Shown here piece by piece: positions 23,373 to 35,224 of a stretch of DNA of 64,000 nt. Within the stretch, counting starts at the first letter, position 1. Each line of letters starts with the position of its first letter. A program made the position numbers and the translations under genes. Below the pieces are notes generated by a model. That model made no database searches. It had not been told where the DNA came from and saw only the letters and a program-made list of their open reading frames with translations. This stretch comes from Spirometra erinaceieuropaei (Eukaryota > Platyhelminthes > Cestoda > Diphyllobothriidea > Diphyllobothriidae), in the NCBI GenBank assembly GCA_902702965.1, contig CACRXP010000050.1, positions 1,422,830-1,486,829 of the forward strand, read 5' to 3'.

Positions 23373-23660
23373 CAGCTGGCGGGGCTCGAGAGAGAGCCTC
23401 AAGACGCAACGGAACGAGTGAGTTCCGTGAAGTGATCGGTGCTGGCTGCTTTACCACTGTTAATATGCCCGATCGCGACCGACAGGAAAACGAGACCGTG
23501 GCTCACTGGTTACGACGCTGGACTTCTAACCAACAGGTTGTGAATTCGAGCGTGGAGGGTTGCATACCTCAGGTGTTCCACACCTCGGAGTTGGGTACGG
23601 CAGACTGATGTCGGCTAAGAAGTCAGAAGTGAACGCTCCAATCGCCCTTGTCCTTGCTAT
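23373..23660 (+). mobile_element. tRNA-derived SINE S1d (plus)
   Basis: The copy shows an S1 tail-like GGGGCTCGAGAGAGAGCC, a leader (GATCGCGACCGACAGG), a head with TGGCTCACTGGTTACGACG, a CTTCTAA loop and TGTGAATTCGAGC, then the body up to CGCCCTTGTCC. It abuts the last piece of S1c in opposite orientation. Confidence 0.6.
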
Positions 23661-25131
23661 TCCGAAATTGAATTGTTCGACTTTCCGGAGAGTAGCTGAG
23701 ATAGCTGTGGTCTCAGGCAAATGAAGACTATCTCAAACAGTATGGATATTTTACTGCATAAGACTAATGTGGGTAGTTGTGTATCAACCTCTTCTCCTAC
23801 GAAAATGCAAGAACCAACCTTTGCGGGACTGTATACTTAATCAACCTCTCCTAACATCGCCGTGATTTTTTGCAATCAAAGTCCTTCGAAATCTCTTTAG
23901 GAAGAAAGCAATCATTTTTTGTGAAACTTCCTAAAGTAGTCATCAATCTTTGAGAAATTTCATCAATAAGGTCTGAGGAAATTGAAGTGATATTTTTTCG
24001 GTATATCCCCCTATCTGCCAACGTCATTGGTGGACGCACCCTGCCGCAATAGATTCCGACCTAACAAGGACTTTTGGTGTAGGGGTCAAAAGGGAATTAT
24101 AAGATGAAATCATCTGGCTATCGAGAAAAATTCGTGTATATTATACGGAAACTTTGTGACACAAACGAACCTCGTTCTTACATCACGAAATTACTGCAGG
24201 TGTCGTCACTGAAGCGGATAGAAGGAAGCAGGGTCGTTCAGCTGCGCAAATCCGCTCTGGCCTTATCACAGACGGAGTCAGTAGACGCTAACAGGACTGT
24301 CGTCACCTGGAAGGAATTCAGGCTCACGCAGAGCTCTTTACGCAGGGCGATTTATGCAATGGGACCTAAATCCTTGTGTTACTGACTATGTGATTCCGAA
24401 AAGCCGCAAATATAAGGAAGGCATAGGTTATATACCAACTGATAGCAAGTACCCAGCCCACGGAGTCGGCGATCACGGTTCATAATGATCGCTCTTCGAG
24501 TGAAATACTTCGCCTATCAGGGAAGTATCGTGCACCTGATATCGAGACAGAAGTCGCCACTTCAGTTTGGCTCAGAGTCCCGCGTTTAATTCCCCTGCAG
24601 GCCGTCGCATAACGACTAGTAATCAATATCCGCGATGTGTTAAATACTGATAAAATATTCGTATCCTTTACGGAAGGTAAGCCAATTAGAACCAGGAAAA
24701 AATATTGTGTAGATGTACACAATGGCTGAAGTTTGGAATGCCAGTGACATAATAGGAGGCGTCATTTCAAACAAATAAACGTCTATCACTTGCGACCTCA
24801 GAATAACTAATTATCCAATCAGTTCACTTGACATGTCCAGATTTCCTCTCGGCTGCTTGATCGTCTATTATGTAAGCCAGTCAAAATGCAAAATATAGCC
24901 GCACAATATGTCGATAACGTGATTGAATGAAATAGCGAGACCAACCGCGAAAAACCAGCACGGCAATTTTCTATGCTTTTCGAGACCTGATTCACCACAA
25001 AACACCAAAGAGCTGGCCCCACATACGACTGATATGATCTATAAGACTGGAAATCATTGTCACTTACTTATCTGCTACCCGTATAATTTTTTCTGTGCAC
25101 AGAGATATAATTTTCATCTGATTACATTCAG
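23661..25131. other. AT-rich stretch within the gene 1 3' region
   Basis: Frames such as 24104-24385 (93 codons) have no motif and no supporting splice sites. This is probably intronic if the terminal exon at 25.1 kb is correct. Confidence 0.35.
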
Positions 25132-25208
25132 ATTCATATGATCCAGATCCGGAGCGGTGGAGCACTACAGGCACCACTACGCAGACCAGAAACTCCTGCT
25201 GGCTGTGA
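25132..25208 (+). CDS. Candidate terminal coding exon of gene 1
   Basis: After a good acceptor (TTTCATCTGATTACATTCAG) the phase-1 frame reads SYDPDPERWSTTG... to a TGA at 25206-25208. An AATAAA at 25638 would end a 3' UTR of about 430 nt. A second frame starting just downstream (about 25155-25283, VEHYRHHYADQKLLLAV...) has even more coding-like codon use and also fits phase 1 through a weak GGAG acceptor, so the reading frame is unresolved. Membership of gene 1 rests on phase and poly(A) position only. Confidence 0.35.
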
Positions 25209-25637
25209 GACAGACCATCGGGAACTTCTACCCTTTTCTCCTCCAGTGGAGGCAAGAAAACTACTACTTTGCTATTTGTTATGCTTAGAGCACAATCGTC
25301 CCCTCATCGGTCTCCTAGATATTTGTCTGCTTTTGCAGATTTTCGCGTTGGGAAAGCGACCCTCTGTCGTCCTTTCCGGCTCACTTTCTTCGTCCTGAAA
25401 CTGCTTCTTAGATTGCAGCGGCTTTTAGAGATGATGAGAACTGGGACTTTCACTGAGAACGAGGCGTCCATCCACAATTGCTGCTATTCTCTGTATCACA
25501 GTCGTCACAGACATCGTCCGCATGTCGACCTGGAGTTTGTCTTTTCGTGCACAAGTGTAACGCTTGATATATTGCCACTCTGCCTATATAGATATATATA
25601 TATATATTGGAATGCAAGTAAATTATTTGGGAAAGTC

Positions 25638-25643
25638 AATAAA
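25638..25643 (+). other. Candidate poly(A) signal of gene 1
   Basis: AATAAA lies in GTCAATAAACCTTATTTCG, downstream of the candidate terminal exon. A (TA)n tract lies about 45 bp upstream. Confidence 0.4.
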
Positions 25644-25660
25644 CCTTATTTCGTAAGTCT

Positions 25661-26382
25661 TTGATGCTGGTTTCATAGACCGTCACCAGACGTGTAGTAA
25701 ATGCCCAAAACAGGTAAAGTCAATGCTGCCCTGCCATTCCTGTCACTGGACCATGGCTGTGGACTTTCACCCAGTTCAGGTTGATTGCCGTTTTCTTTAT
25801 TTTTCCTTGAGAGTATTACACGCAGCGTCTAATGTAATTTGCAAATTAATGCACGATTCATCGAATTGTAAGGCCTCCAAAAATTCTCCACTTTTCTTGG
25901 ATGGCGGACGCCAAAAATACAGCTTTTGTCCTAATAAAATGTGTGTTCAGTAACCAACGTACGCTTGGTGGCTTGGTACAGGTGGTCTCGCGTCCTTACT
26001 GCTTAATGATGTTCGTGTATGCATGCAGACGTCGATTTTCAAATCTGATCACAATATACTGCCTTGCACGTGTTGCATGGAATCATGCAAGCGGCTTCTT
26101 TCTCATCCAAATACTCAACCCCATGCTTATGGTACGCAAACTGGGTGCGTAGTGTAGTCCTTGGTTTGTACGCCATTTGAGTTTGGTGCTACTCTGAGCG
26201 TCTTTCAACGAGTCCGGGCAAATTCCTCATTCAACTAAGGGTTCGCTGGTTTTTGGTATGGCCAGCTAGTCGAAGCAACCTAGTTCCGCGTCTTGTTATT
26301 TTGACTCCTGTTGTATCTTGAATCGACTTATGAAATCTTTACGATACTCACATGGGGAAAACAGTTCGAACAAGTAATTAAG
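25661..26382. other. Intergenic stretch, no gene seen
   Basis: Several overlapping short frames occur on the plus strand, but none shows a domain, repeat or splice pattern. Confidence 0.4.
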
Positions 26383-26681
26383 GGCCGGATGTAGTTATGT
26401 AGACCCGCCTGAAGTAAACAAACCCTAGTCACCTGTAATACGGGGACCGGTGACAATGGGGGTTTTTACAGGTGGGGCCGGGGAACGCACAGCTGACGAG
26501 GTCAAGCAGTTGTATGCAAAAGTAAAGCCATTGGAAATGCGCGGTTGTACTTTAGGTGGTTGAGAAACAGTTGTCCTAATCCCTAACCCTAGCCCTAAAT
26601 CCTAACCCTAATCCCTTACCCGTAACCCCAACCCCAACAGTATTGTGTCCATCAGGTGGGGCTACATAACCACATCCTACC
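26383..26681 (-). mobile_element. Short TIR element with telomere-like core (R3)
   Basis: The ends GGCCGGATGTAGTTATGTAG and the complement of GGTAGGATGTGGTTATGTAG form a TIR of about 28 bp. A CCCTAA-type degenerate array (26575-26635) lies near the right end, so the copy is inverted relative to R1. The middle shares CACCTGTAATACGGGGACCG (complement) and the TTGTACTTT-GTG block with R1. Confidence 0.7.
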
Positions 26682-29318
26682 TACTTAAACTCTACTTAAT
26701 GGCATTCATCATCAGAGCAGCTCGTTTTCGCTCAAATAAATAGGCTATTATCAGCACTCTATTAGTAAGAGACGGGATAATTGCTCTTCTAGTGCAGAAT
26801 AGCTTCTGCGAAAATTTGTTCGCGGTGAAGCGATGTGTGGAATGTATCCGGTTATCCCGAGTTACTTCATTGTCCATAAGTCAAGCAGCAACAGTTCTGA
26901 TAATGAGTAACAGTAACTTTCGGACTGGTCGAGAATCCGCCCTCACTCCTTAGCACTCATTCCATCCAAGTGGTTCTTCGCTTCTAAGTAGACACTGCCA
27001 CCTACGGAATAAAGTTTATGTTGGGAATGTTCACATTCCCACAAATCTAACAGAAAGGCACATGCCCGCGTCTCCCGCGCTGCACGCCATGAGCGTGCTC
27101 TCGACAACGTCCTGCATTGCCTATGGCTGCAGTGTTCACGTCAAATCTGATTGGTCCATGTCTGTGAGAAGCTGTTCGGCTCTTCTGCAACCTTTTCTCT
27201 TAGCCGATTGGACAGGATATTAGCCAAACTGATTGGGATGTTATAAACACACGCAGCTTTTCAGTGACAATGAATTGCAAATTTTGAACACATTTTCTCG
27301 TGGCTGGTCGTGTTCTCTTTCTTTGTCGTGTTGGTGTTGTGGACAACAGCCGAGTACCCACATGCTTCGTCTGATTCCTTGGTAGCAGGGCCGGATCATA
27401 CCCGTTCACCTGCTTATACCCAGGGATGTTATGCTCCGAACTCTAATACTTTCAGGCCTGTGGGCTTTGTCATCGGCAAATCATTCCTAATGTCAGCCGA
27501 CATATGCGCATACGGCACAGCGATTAATCCTAGAGTTATGTTCGTCCTGAAGGCAGCAATAGTTTAACAACTCTAATTCTTCTCACCCCTGAAAAGACTA
27601 GCTGAGCAATCAGGTTAAATGAGAGTTTTAGGCCCTTTATGGCTACCTTTATATTATTAGGCTACTGAAAAACGGATAAATAAAGTAGTCCTTATTACAT
27701 TTTCTACGCTTGTAAGGGGAAATCTTATAAATAGACGCGAATATCTGAGACCTCAATATAGGAAGCAAGTCTTTACTTGTCTAAGGTTTTAAGCTAACTC
27801 GGGATTCCATAATCAGAGGTCAGAGCAATACAAAAACAATCGAAGGCTAGGGGAAGTTCTACCAACTAATGACCATTTCGGGAGTGGTTGCGCAGGGTGA
27901 AAGGTCAATCAGCCATTTTTAAAGAAGAGTTGTTTCTCTCTGTTGGTGATAAACAACTTCTCTGGTGTTTGCCTGGCCTCAGAACTGCATATGTTAAGCT
28001 AGTTAATTCCCGTTACAATCGTCTGTCCCACATGAAGGTTCAACTTAATGTTCCAGACGCTCCCTAATTTCAGGGACTGAGCAGTTTATGAAATGACAGT
28101 CAGCAGATCTTGTCAAAAAATGCATTTGTTTTCGATGTAAAATGTTTTCATTTTGTCTGTTAAAGAAGTTGGAACCGGCTTCGAAAATTCTTCAGAAAAA
28201 AATTTTCTCATAAAATATTTATTTTCAGGAATTTTTCTGTTTAATTTGCGCATAGGGGGCACTCGCCGGCAAAACTGACAATGAAGGGAGCTTTGGTTGG
28301 TTTCGATGTTTGGGGCGCCCAGAATGACTCGTAGTTTATTAAGCTTGTGCGCAACCAATTCAATTTAGTATATAGCTGATGGAGAAATTTCAATTGTTTG
28401 AATGTGTTATGGTGTATTTGACATGAAAGTATCAGTTATTTACACGAGGCCAGCTTCTGGGTCTTTTAACCGATATTTTCTACACGCGTCGACATCAAGG
28501 GACTTTTCCTGGACGCAGGCATTTGGTGACAATTGTTTGACATACTGAGTTATAACAACACATGGCCCATTATCCTACTGCCATCTTTATAGGCTATAAA
28601 ACGATGAGGTGAAGTCCTTATCGGAATGCTATCAAAAATCCTTATCGACTTCTCTGTAATGTACGCTTAAGTCACTTTTGTGCGAGCCCAGATGTCATGG
28701 GAGCACATATATTCCTTCCAAATACAGTATTTATTTTGTTCACAACAAACGCTCCTTGGCAGAATTGTCCCCTCCTCCTCCCCCAAACACATTCCATTTT
28801 CCACAACGCGGTTCGCTCGAGATTCAATGGGGGCTGGGCTTCCGATGTGCCTGTGCGTGCGTAAGGACGCTGCTGATAAAAAAAGCGCGCCCAAAGCTCC
28901 TGACTAAGGTGGCGTAAAATGCCACTGACTTAGGAGGATCTTGACTTTTTCCTGACGGAGCATGTCGACCGTGTTCGCATAGCCAATCAACGCTCTGCAT
29001 ATTTCGATAGGGCACAGCTGTCGAGATCTTGGGCCGGTTCAATTAAGAATTTCAAAGCGGATAACAACGGGTCTACGGGTGGGACGCTGATAATCACTTA
29101 GGCATTTGCGTCCAAATGGATTCACGGAAATGCGCTTCGTGTGCAGTTTGTAGGCGAAGCATTAAATGGCCAAAGGTCGCGCACGTGCCTCTCATGACTT
29201 TTGGCACGCTTGTCTGCGGCGGAGATCTGCAGTGGGCCTGGATATACCCGCTGGACAACCAGCTACAACAGGTTAATGAGATTTTCAAATTACAATTGAA
29301 CTTGTGGTAACCTAGGAA
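26682..29318. other. Intergenic stretch, no gene confirmed
   Basis: The stretch mixes AT-rich and moderately GC-rich DNA. Overlapping frames at 28.67-28.92 kb on both strands lack motifs. A Cys-rich frame at 29116-29310 has CxxCxxC spacing but not LIM or zinc-finger geometry. Nothing is supportable. Confidence 0.4.
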
Positions 29319-30314
29319 CAGTGCGTGACCGATCTCATGAAATGTTGGTCGAAATTCTGAAATGTGTTTTCGATGAGGAATGATTACTTAGGTGGGGCTG
29401 TAATATTGACTAGCTTACAGCATAACTCTATAGCATTTCGGACTCACCAGGATGTCGGCTTTTAGATGGACTCCTTTCTGACCTTCTGCGGAAACCGCGA
29501 TATGTAAAAAGTTACTACTTAAGTAGCATGCATTTTTCGTATTGGTTTTCGCCGGTCTTACAAATTCAAACATATTTTATTTAAAACGTGCACAAGAAGA
29601 TGTCTTCTTTTAATCGTTCGGTAGAAAACCACACTTTTTTCATATTTAATACACAAAGAAAGAGTATATTTAAGTTTTAAAAAAGTTGTCCAGTTCCTGC
29701 ATAATTTTCAGCCAGACCTGCCATTGCAGTAGCGTTTAGCGATTTTTGTTTACAAGGTGCATGCTTTCAGCGTAGGGAAAATCATAGATTCCTCTATACC
29801 TTTAAGAAGATACCACATAGAGTTCCTAAAATTTTGCTATGGATGCGGGCTGTGTTGTACACTTCATGATAAGCCTTTGTAAACGGACGTGTACGATGTT
29901 GCAGTATATGGACATCGCACGGTCTTGAAAATCTCATAATTAGAAACTTTTTGAAGCCATAATATACACTTCCTTTGGGTATGAAATATGAAGAGAGTGT
30001 GGTTTTCTGCCGAACGATCAAAAGAAGACATCTTCTTGTGCACGTCTTTCATAAAATATGTTTGAATTTGTAAGACCAGCGAAAATCAAAACGAAAAATG
30101 CATGCTACTTAAGTAGTCACTTTTTACATATCGCGGTTTCTGCAGAAGGTCAGAAAGGAGTGCATCTAAAAGCCGACATCCTGCTGAGTCCGAAATGCTA
30201 TAGGGAGATGCTGCATGCTAATCAATATTACAACCCCGCCTAAGTAATCCTTCCTAGTCGAAAACACATTTCAGAATTTCTACCAACATTTCATGAGATC
30301 GGTCACGCACTGTA
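29319..30314 (+). mobile_element. Foldback MITE, subfamily B, copy B1
   Basis: The left end CAGTGCGTGACCGATCTCAT and the right end ...GAGATCGGTCACGCACTG-TA are reverse complements. The outer TA on the left is mutated to AA. The palindromic arms share TACTTAAGTAG-type motifs and enclose a spacer of about 260 bp that is homologous to, but diverged from, that of subfamily A. Confidence 0.85.
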
Positions 30315-30639
30315 CTGGATTAAATCATAACCAGCAAAATCAGATCCGGCTGCCTTACCCGCGTCTAGGAGGGAAGACACAATTGGTGGAATTTTATTCT
30401 TTGCATAATGACTGTGGTGTAGCTCAAGCGAGCAATGCGTGTTGGTTGGAACAAGCGCGCATGCACCAGAAGAGTCCAACTTCGGGCGAGTGAACTTTTG
30501 GTAGTGCCCCCCCCCCTTTCAGAGCGGCTGCACTGCAGCCGCGGAGGGCCAAAAGAGGCCACATTGGCTCCTGATCTGTGCTAAGCTTGAGTGAGGTCTT
30601 ATGTGCCCTCTAAAATGGACCACGCGGAATTGCGCTGAA

Positions 30640-30965
30640 TTAATAAGAGGACCTGATCTGGGTCCGGTGCCCGTCAATGGGCTGCGAGTCTACAACAAAT
30701 GCCATGCAGGTGGATGTGGTTGTACGCCTACGCACAGGCTCGCGCAGCGCCAACCACCTGCGCCCGACCTCGCCCCTTCCCCCGGTCTTTTTGACACCGG
30801 CCTCTGGTGACGGGGAGAGTAGGGAGTGCGACAGATGCAGCGCGAGTCTACTACCAATACAAACTATTTCATTTGGAAGCCAGCGCCTATGCGCCCACCC
30901 ATCTATGGGACACACAGTAAGCATCGTCGGTAACGACGGTCGAGCTATCGTGAGGTCTTAACCAC
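30640..30965 (+). mobile_element. tRNA-derived SINE S2c (plus)
   Basis: Matches the reverse complement of S2b over CAACCACCTGCGCCCGACCT, CCGGTCTTTTTGACACCGG, GATGCAGCGCGAGTCTACTA and a GTCGGTAACGACGG block. It is GC-rich and the head is diverged. Frames inside it are incidental. Confidence 0.55.
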
Positions 30966-31066
30966 TGCCATACGTGCCTTAGACAGACACCCCCACGCCA
31001 TGTCAGCCGACACGCCCACTCCCATCCCTAGTCGACCATCGGTCTTGGACAGTTCACTGGTGCACG

Positions 31067-31105
<39 letters not shown>

Positions 31106-31850
31106 AGAGGGCGATACTGACGAGTCGCTCTTCATAGCGAGTAAGCACACTCTGGACTCTATCATGCTGCGTTAAAAGTCGTGGCTTTGAGGGCTGCCGG
31201 CCGGCGAGATAACTAGATCTTCCTGTAGAATGGGAGTCACACTGCAACGATTCCATCATATTGTGGCCTTTACGGGACCTCTCACGACCGTGAGCTCCAA
31301 GTCTTTGTGTAATACGCAGTGGACAGTGATTTCAATGTGTGTAAACATTTACGCCTAAAGCCATTTCCAGTCCGCTTGACTCGAAGGGGGGCACTGACGT
31401 ATGGAGAAGAAAACAGAGCGAGTGAGATGGATCTAGGTCGGATCAAGTGTCTAACTCCCCCAGCCTAAACAACCAGGCGTGCTCTGAGCCTATCGACATG
31501 CGCAAACAGTCGTGGCCTGGAAGGCTGTCAGCTGACGGGATAACTCACTCCCACGCAGAACTGCGGATCAGACGGCAGTGGATTACGACCTGTATGGCCC
31601 TCTCACTTGCACGAACTCGAAAATCTTGCTGCTCCAGTCCATGTCGTGTGCGGCACGCCTACGCGGGCTGTTTGGCCTTGTCAGTCAGAGGTCTCACGTC
31701 CAACTCCGGTTATCTTGACTTTGGCTTATCATCACAACGCGGCAGATGCAGGAAGAGAGGGTGAAATAGACACTGCGCAGGTTTACTACATTCCACCGAC
31801 ATGGCTCGGCTTTGCACACCTCGTGGGCATATAAGAAGGGGTGTGCCTGA
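30966..31850 (+). repeat. GC-rich repetitive block
   Basis: Contains a (GA)n microsatellite (31070-31101) and two diverged direct copies of a segment around AGTCGTGGC...GATAACT (about 31165-31310 and 31500-31640). A further S2-like piece with ACACTGCGCAGGTTTACTAC lies near 31770. Open frames up to 105 codons lack motifs. Confidence 0.4.
31070..31101. repeat. (GA)n microsatellite
   Basis: About 16 uninterrupted GA units. Confidence 0.95.
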
Positions 31851-32312
31851 ACTGTCTGACGGGGTTCACGCATCTGCGCAGGAATCCTCCGAAACGGTGG
31901 TTATGTGGGTTGTACAGTGGACTTGTCGAGATACGATGGGTCGACACCTCGAAGGTTCCTAGTTTAAAAGACAGTTACAGAACAGCCTCTACCGAGGCGA
32001 GAGAAAGCGTACGCGCGACTCAGCAGGCAGCAAGTTGTCTCACTAGTCGAGTGACAGCCGTTGAGGATGTTAACTGCGGTGCGTGACGCTTACGTGGGTC
32101 TGGGATTTCTCCACCGGCAGCCCAGTCCGCAAAGGATGGAGCGTCGATTGGCTTCGAGTTCTCGCCACCTGGTGTCAAGTCCCTCGCGAGGAAAGCAATC
32201 GATTGGCAGGGAGCATTATGTGGGGAACTAAGTGCGTCATGGGTGAGCGGTCCCGCTGGCGCTCACGGGAGAAGACTCTCACATCACTCTCCGCCTAGGT
32301 CGAAGGCCGACT
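31851..32312. other. GC-rich stretch, no gene confirmed
   Basis: Two consecutive frames of 81 and 71 codons show no motif and no splice context. They may belong to the adjacent repetitive block. Confidence 0.35.
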
Positions 32313-32490
32313 TCGTCGATCAGAAGAAGAAGAAGCGATCGCTGGAACAACGGCTTTTTTCGCCTGAAGTTTCGGACTCTTACTTGAACCCATGAAAATC
32401 CGAAACGTCAGGCGAATAAAGCCCTTGTTCCAGCGATCGCTTCTTCTTCTTCTTCTTCTTCTTCTTCTTCTTCTTCTTCTGATCAACGAG
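32313..32490. mobile_element. Small hairpin element with GAA/TTC arms
   Basis: The arms 32313-32376 and 32399-32490 pair over CGATCAG, GAA/TTC units, GCGATCGCTGGAACAA and CGCCTGAAGTTTCGGA, with a loop of 22 nt. The right arm carries an expanded (TTC)n tract of about 13 units (32440-32480). The inner edge TCCGAAACGTCAGGCGAATA shares GAAACGTCAG plus an A/T-rich AATAAA-like segment with the Penelope-like termini at 22.0 kb. Confidence 0.6.
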
Positions 32491-33803
32491 TTCCTGAAAC
32501 TCGTACCTTCGCTTGTGTCGGCTGACTTCATCGGATCCGATGCCTGGTGAACTCATTGTTATTTCCAGCTAGACACTAAAGCAGTCAGTCTTTTTATGCC
32601 CATTTTTCCACAACCGTAGTCATGCTATCTACGTAAACAACAGGCAATTTCAGAACTCGTTTGCCTACTACAGCTGACAGGAGTTAGTTCCAAGCCAGGC
32701 GGTCCGCAAGTGCAGGCTTTTCACGTGACAAAGTCAGTCTTCCGACGCGATTTTGTATATGAGCCCGTATTCTAGACTTCCTCAATGCATGCAAGCACTT
32801 CATTTAATTAATCTGGTCAAAAAGAAGAAATATTTGCAACATGGTACGTTAAGTCTGTTACGGAAAACTGTCTGCAGTCAAATTTATTTTCTGATTGCAG
32901 TTATATGCTGCTTTTACCTGATGGCGCATTCCGACCTTTGTGAAAAAATATTTTCCCTCATTTCGAGGCACTGTCCTATCGAACAATGACCTTCACAACG
33001 CCCATATGGGGGACAACGTTTTAACTTTTTGCATGTCACGTACGCTGCCAACCAAACGTTGTTAAATTCATCCCTGTGCACTTGGCTCATTTCTTCTCTG
33101 CTTCACCGATGGGTTAGCATCTGCGTAACTGCAATACTGAGTCATGTTGACTTCGGGCTCTAAAAAGATAACGCGGAATACTGGAATCAGGCCTTCCATT
33201 AGAAGACGTAATAGCACTCACGGTGACAGATATGGTGGAGTTTAGCACTTCCAACAGCAAGCTTCGTCTTAGCAAATAAGTAAACCGACTCACAGTCAGC
33301 ACTATAAGGCTTATGGCTTATGAGCGCCACAGCCAGTGACTGGGGGAGGGAGTAGTATTTAGCCTCGATGAGAATCGTCAATACTACTTACAGCATACTA
33401 CTTACTCATGCAATGTGATGCCAGAAGTCTAGAGTACCATTTTAGGGCACCTGAAACGTTGTGAGTTTTAAGCATTCGTCTAACCCGTTCCATAAAATAT
33501 GCTTTTTTCGTGCAGAATATGTTTCTAAGTAATTTTGTGCGGCAAAATGTTCGCAAATTTGTGTGCAGATCTTGGTTACCATAAGTTAACCTCTTTGGTA
33601 CGATTTTTGGCGTTTTCAGCAGTTCCGCTTTTCTATAAAAAATGTTATTTATAAACAACGTGGCATTACTTTTCATATCACTTTTGCCTTTTCATTACAC
33701 TTATTGGCTTTTATTATTAACTAAGGGTCGATATATATGGGCCATTTTCTGAGGTATTAAAGATGTTCCATAAATTTAGATACATTTCATCATTTAAGTC
33801 ATG
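32491..33803. other. Intergenic stretch, no gene seen
   Basis: AT-rich, with only short frames. Confidence 0.45.
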
Positions 33804-34829
33804 TACAGTAGGTGTGCTAACTCGTGAAATCTCAACAGAAATTCCTAAATGCGTTTCCGTTTCAAAAAGATTATTTAAGTAGGGTTTTAGAACCACTCAG
33901 CATGCAGCATAATTCTATAATACTTCATTTACCCCAGGACGCCGGCTTTCGAACAAATGTCTTTGCGGCTACGTGCAAAAACCATACACCATAAAAAATG
34001 AATACTTAAGTAACATGCATTTTTCATTGATTTTCGATGCCTTTAAAGATTCAATTATATTTTATAGAAGACATGCATAAAAATATTCATTGTTTTGCTG
34101 ATTCAGTAGAAAATTACCTCTTCTTCAAATCTTATACTTGAAGGAAGGGTGTAATTTGGTTTTAAAAAAAGTTTCTAATTATGAGATTTTTTAATACCGT
34201 GAAATGGCCCTTCATAAAACGTCATGTCTCTGCATTTACCAATGTGGTTTGTAAAGGTAATAGTGTGGTTCAAATCCACCGCTTAATTTTATGAACCCCA
34301 TATGGTCTCCTCTTAAGACGGTAGAAAAATGTATGGTTTTCCATACGCGGAAATTATATGGCTTGTAGTTTGGTAACCCTGAATGCAAGTGTAACGGCAG
34401 GTCGGGCTCAAAATTATTCGGGAATTGAAAGTCTTATAAAACTAAATTATGCATTTCTTTTGAGTAAAAAATGAAAGAAGACGCAATCTTCTACTGAATC
34501 AGTAAAAAATGAATATTTTTATATAAGTTTTCTACTAAGTATAGTTGGATCTTTAAGGACATCGAAAATCCATGAAAAAAGTCATGCTACTTAATTAAGT
34601 AGCGTTCATTTTGTAATGGATACTAAAGTATTCATTTTTTACGGAGTATGGTTTTTGGATGCAGCCGCAAAGACATTTGTTCGAAAGCCGGCGTCCTGGG
34701 GTAACTGAAGTATTACAGAATTATGCTGCATGATGAGTAGCTCTACAATCCTACGTAATTAATCTTTTCGAAATGGAAACGCATTTAGGAATTTCTGTTG
34801 AGATTTCATGAGTTAGCCCACTTACTGTA
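33804..34829 (-). mobile_element. Foldback MITE, subfamily A, copy A4
   Basis: Begins TA-CAGTAGGTGTGCTAACTC and ends ...GAGTTAGCCCACTTACTG-TA. The spacer is inverted relative to A1. The right arm has a local duplication around TACTTAATTAAGTAGCG (near 34590-34640), which makes this copy slightly longer. Confidence 0.85.
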
Positions 34830-35224
34830 CTATATGTGTTTACAACTGGTAAGTCCCGCATTCTCACTATCTACTGAGCAATCTCTCTTTGGTGCAACTT
34901 TCTCGGTCCTAAACACGGGTTCTCCTATGCAGATTTGAGTCCTATCGCATCGACACTGACGCGATGTACTTCATTGTCTCCCTCAAGTCGGTGTTAGTCC
35001 AGACGAGATCCCTGGGGATCCAAATGATCGCTTTCGACTAAAAGACCTGCCCGCTAGCAAATAGGGAGAGGGAGCTGGTAAGACAAGTGGGAACTGACAC
35101 TGAAGTAGTCATTCTGTCTGCCGATGGCGGCCTGTTCATAATTTCCAGAGACAGTGTGTGTTGCTAAATTAAATCCGTATATAGATTTGAGTTTTTGCTG
35201 CTATTGTTGTTCAGTAAGACCCTG
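34830..35224. other. Intergenic stretch, no gene seen
   Basis: No recognised frame or element. Confidence 0.45.

Noticed and set aside
29116..29310. Cys-rich frame as a possible missing LIM domain of gene 1
   Set aside because: Cysteine and histidine spacing does not fit LIM, and no matching splice sites are present.
31447..32298. Run of plus-strand frames in the GC-rich block as a possible multi-exon gene
   Set aside because: No domain and no in-phase splice pairs, and the sequence shows repeat structure.
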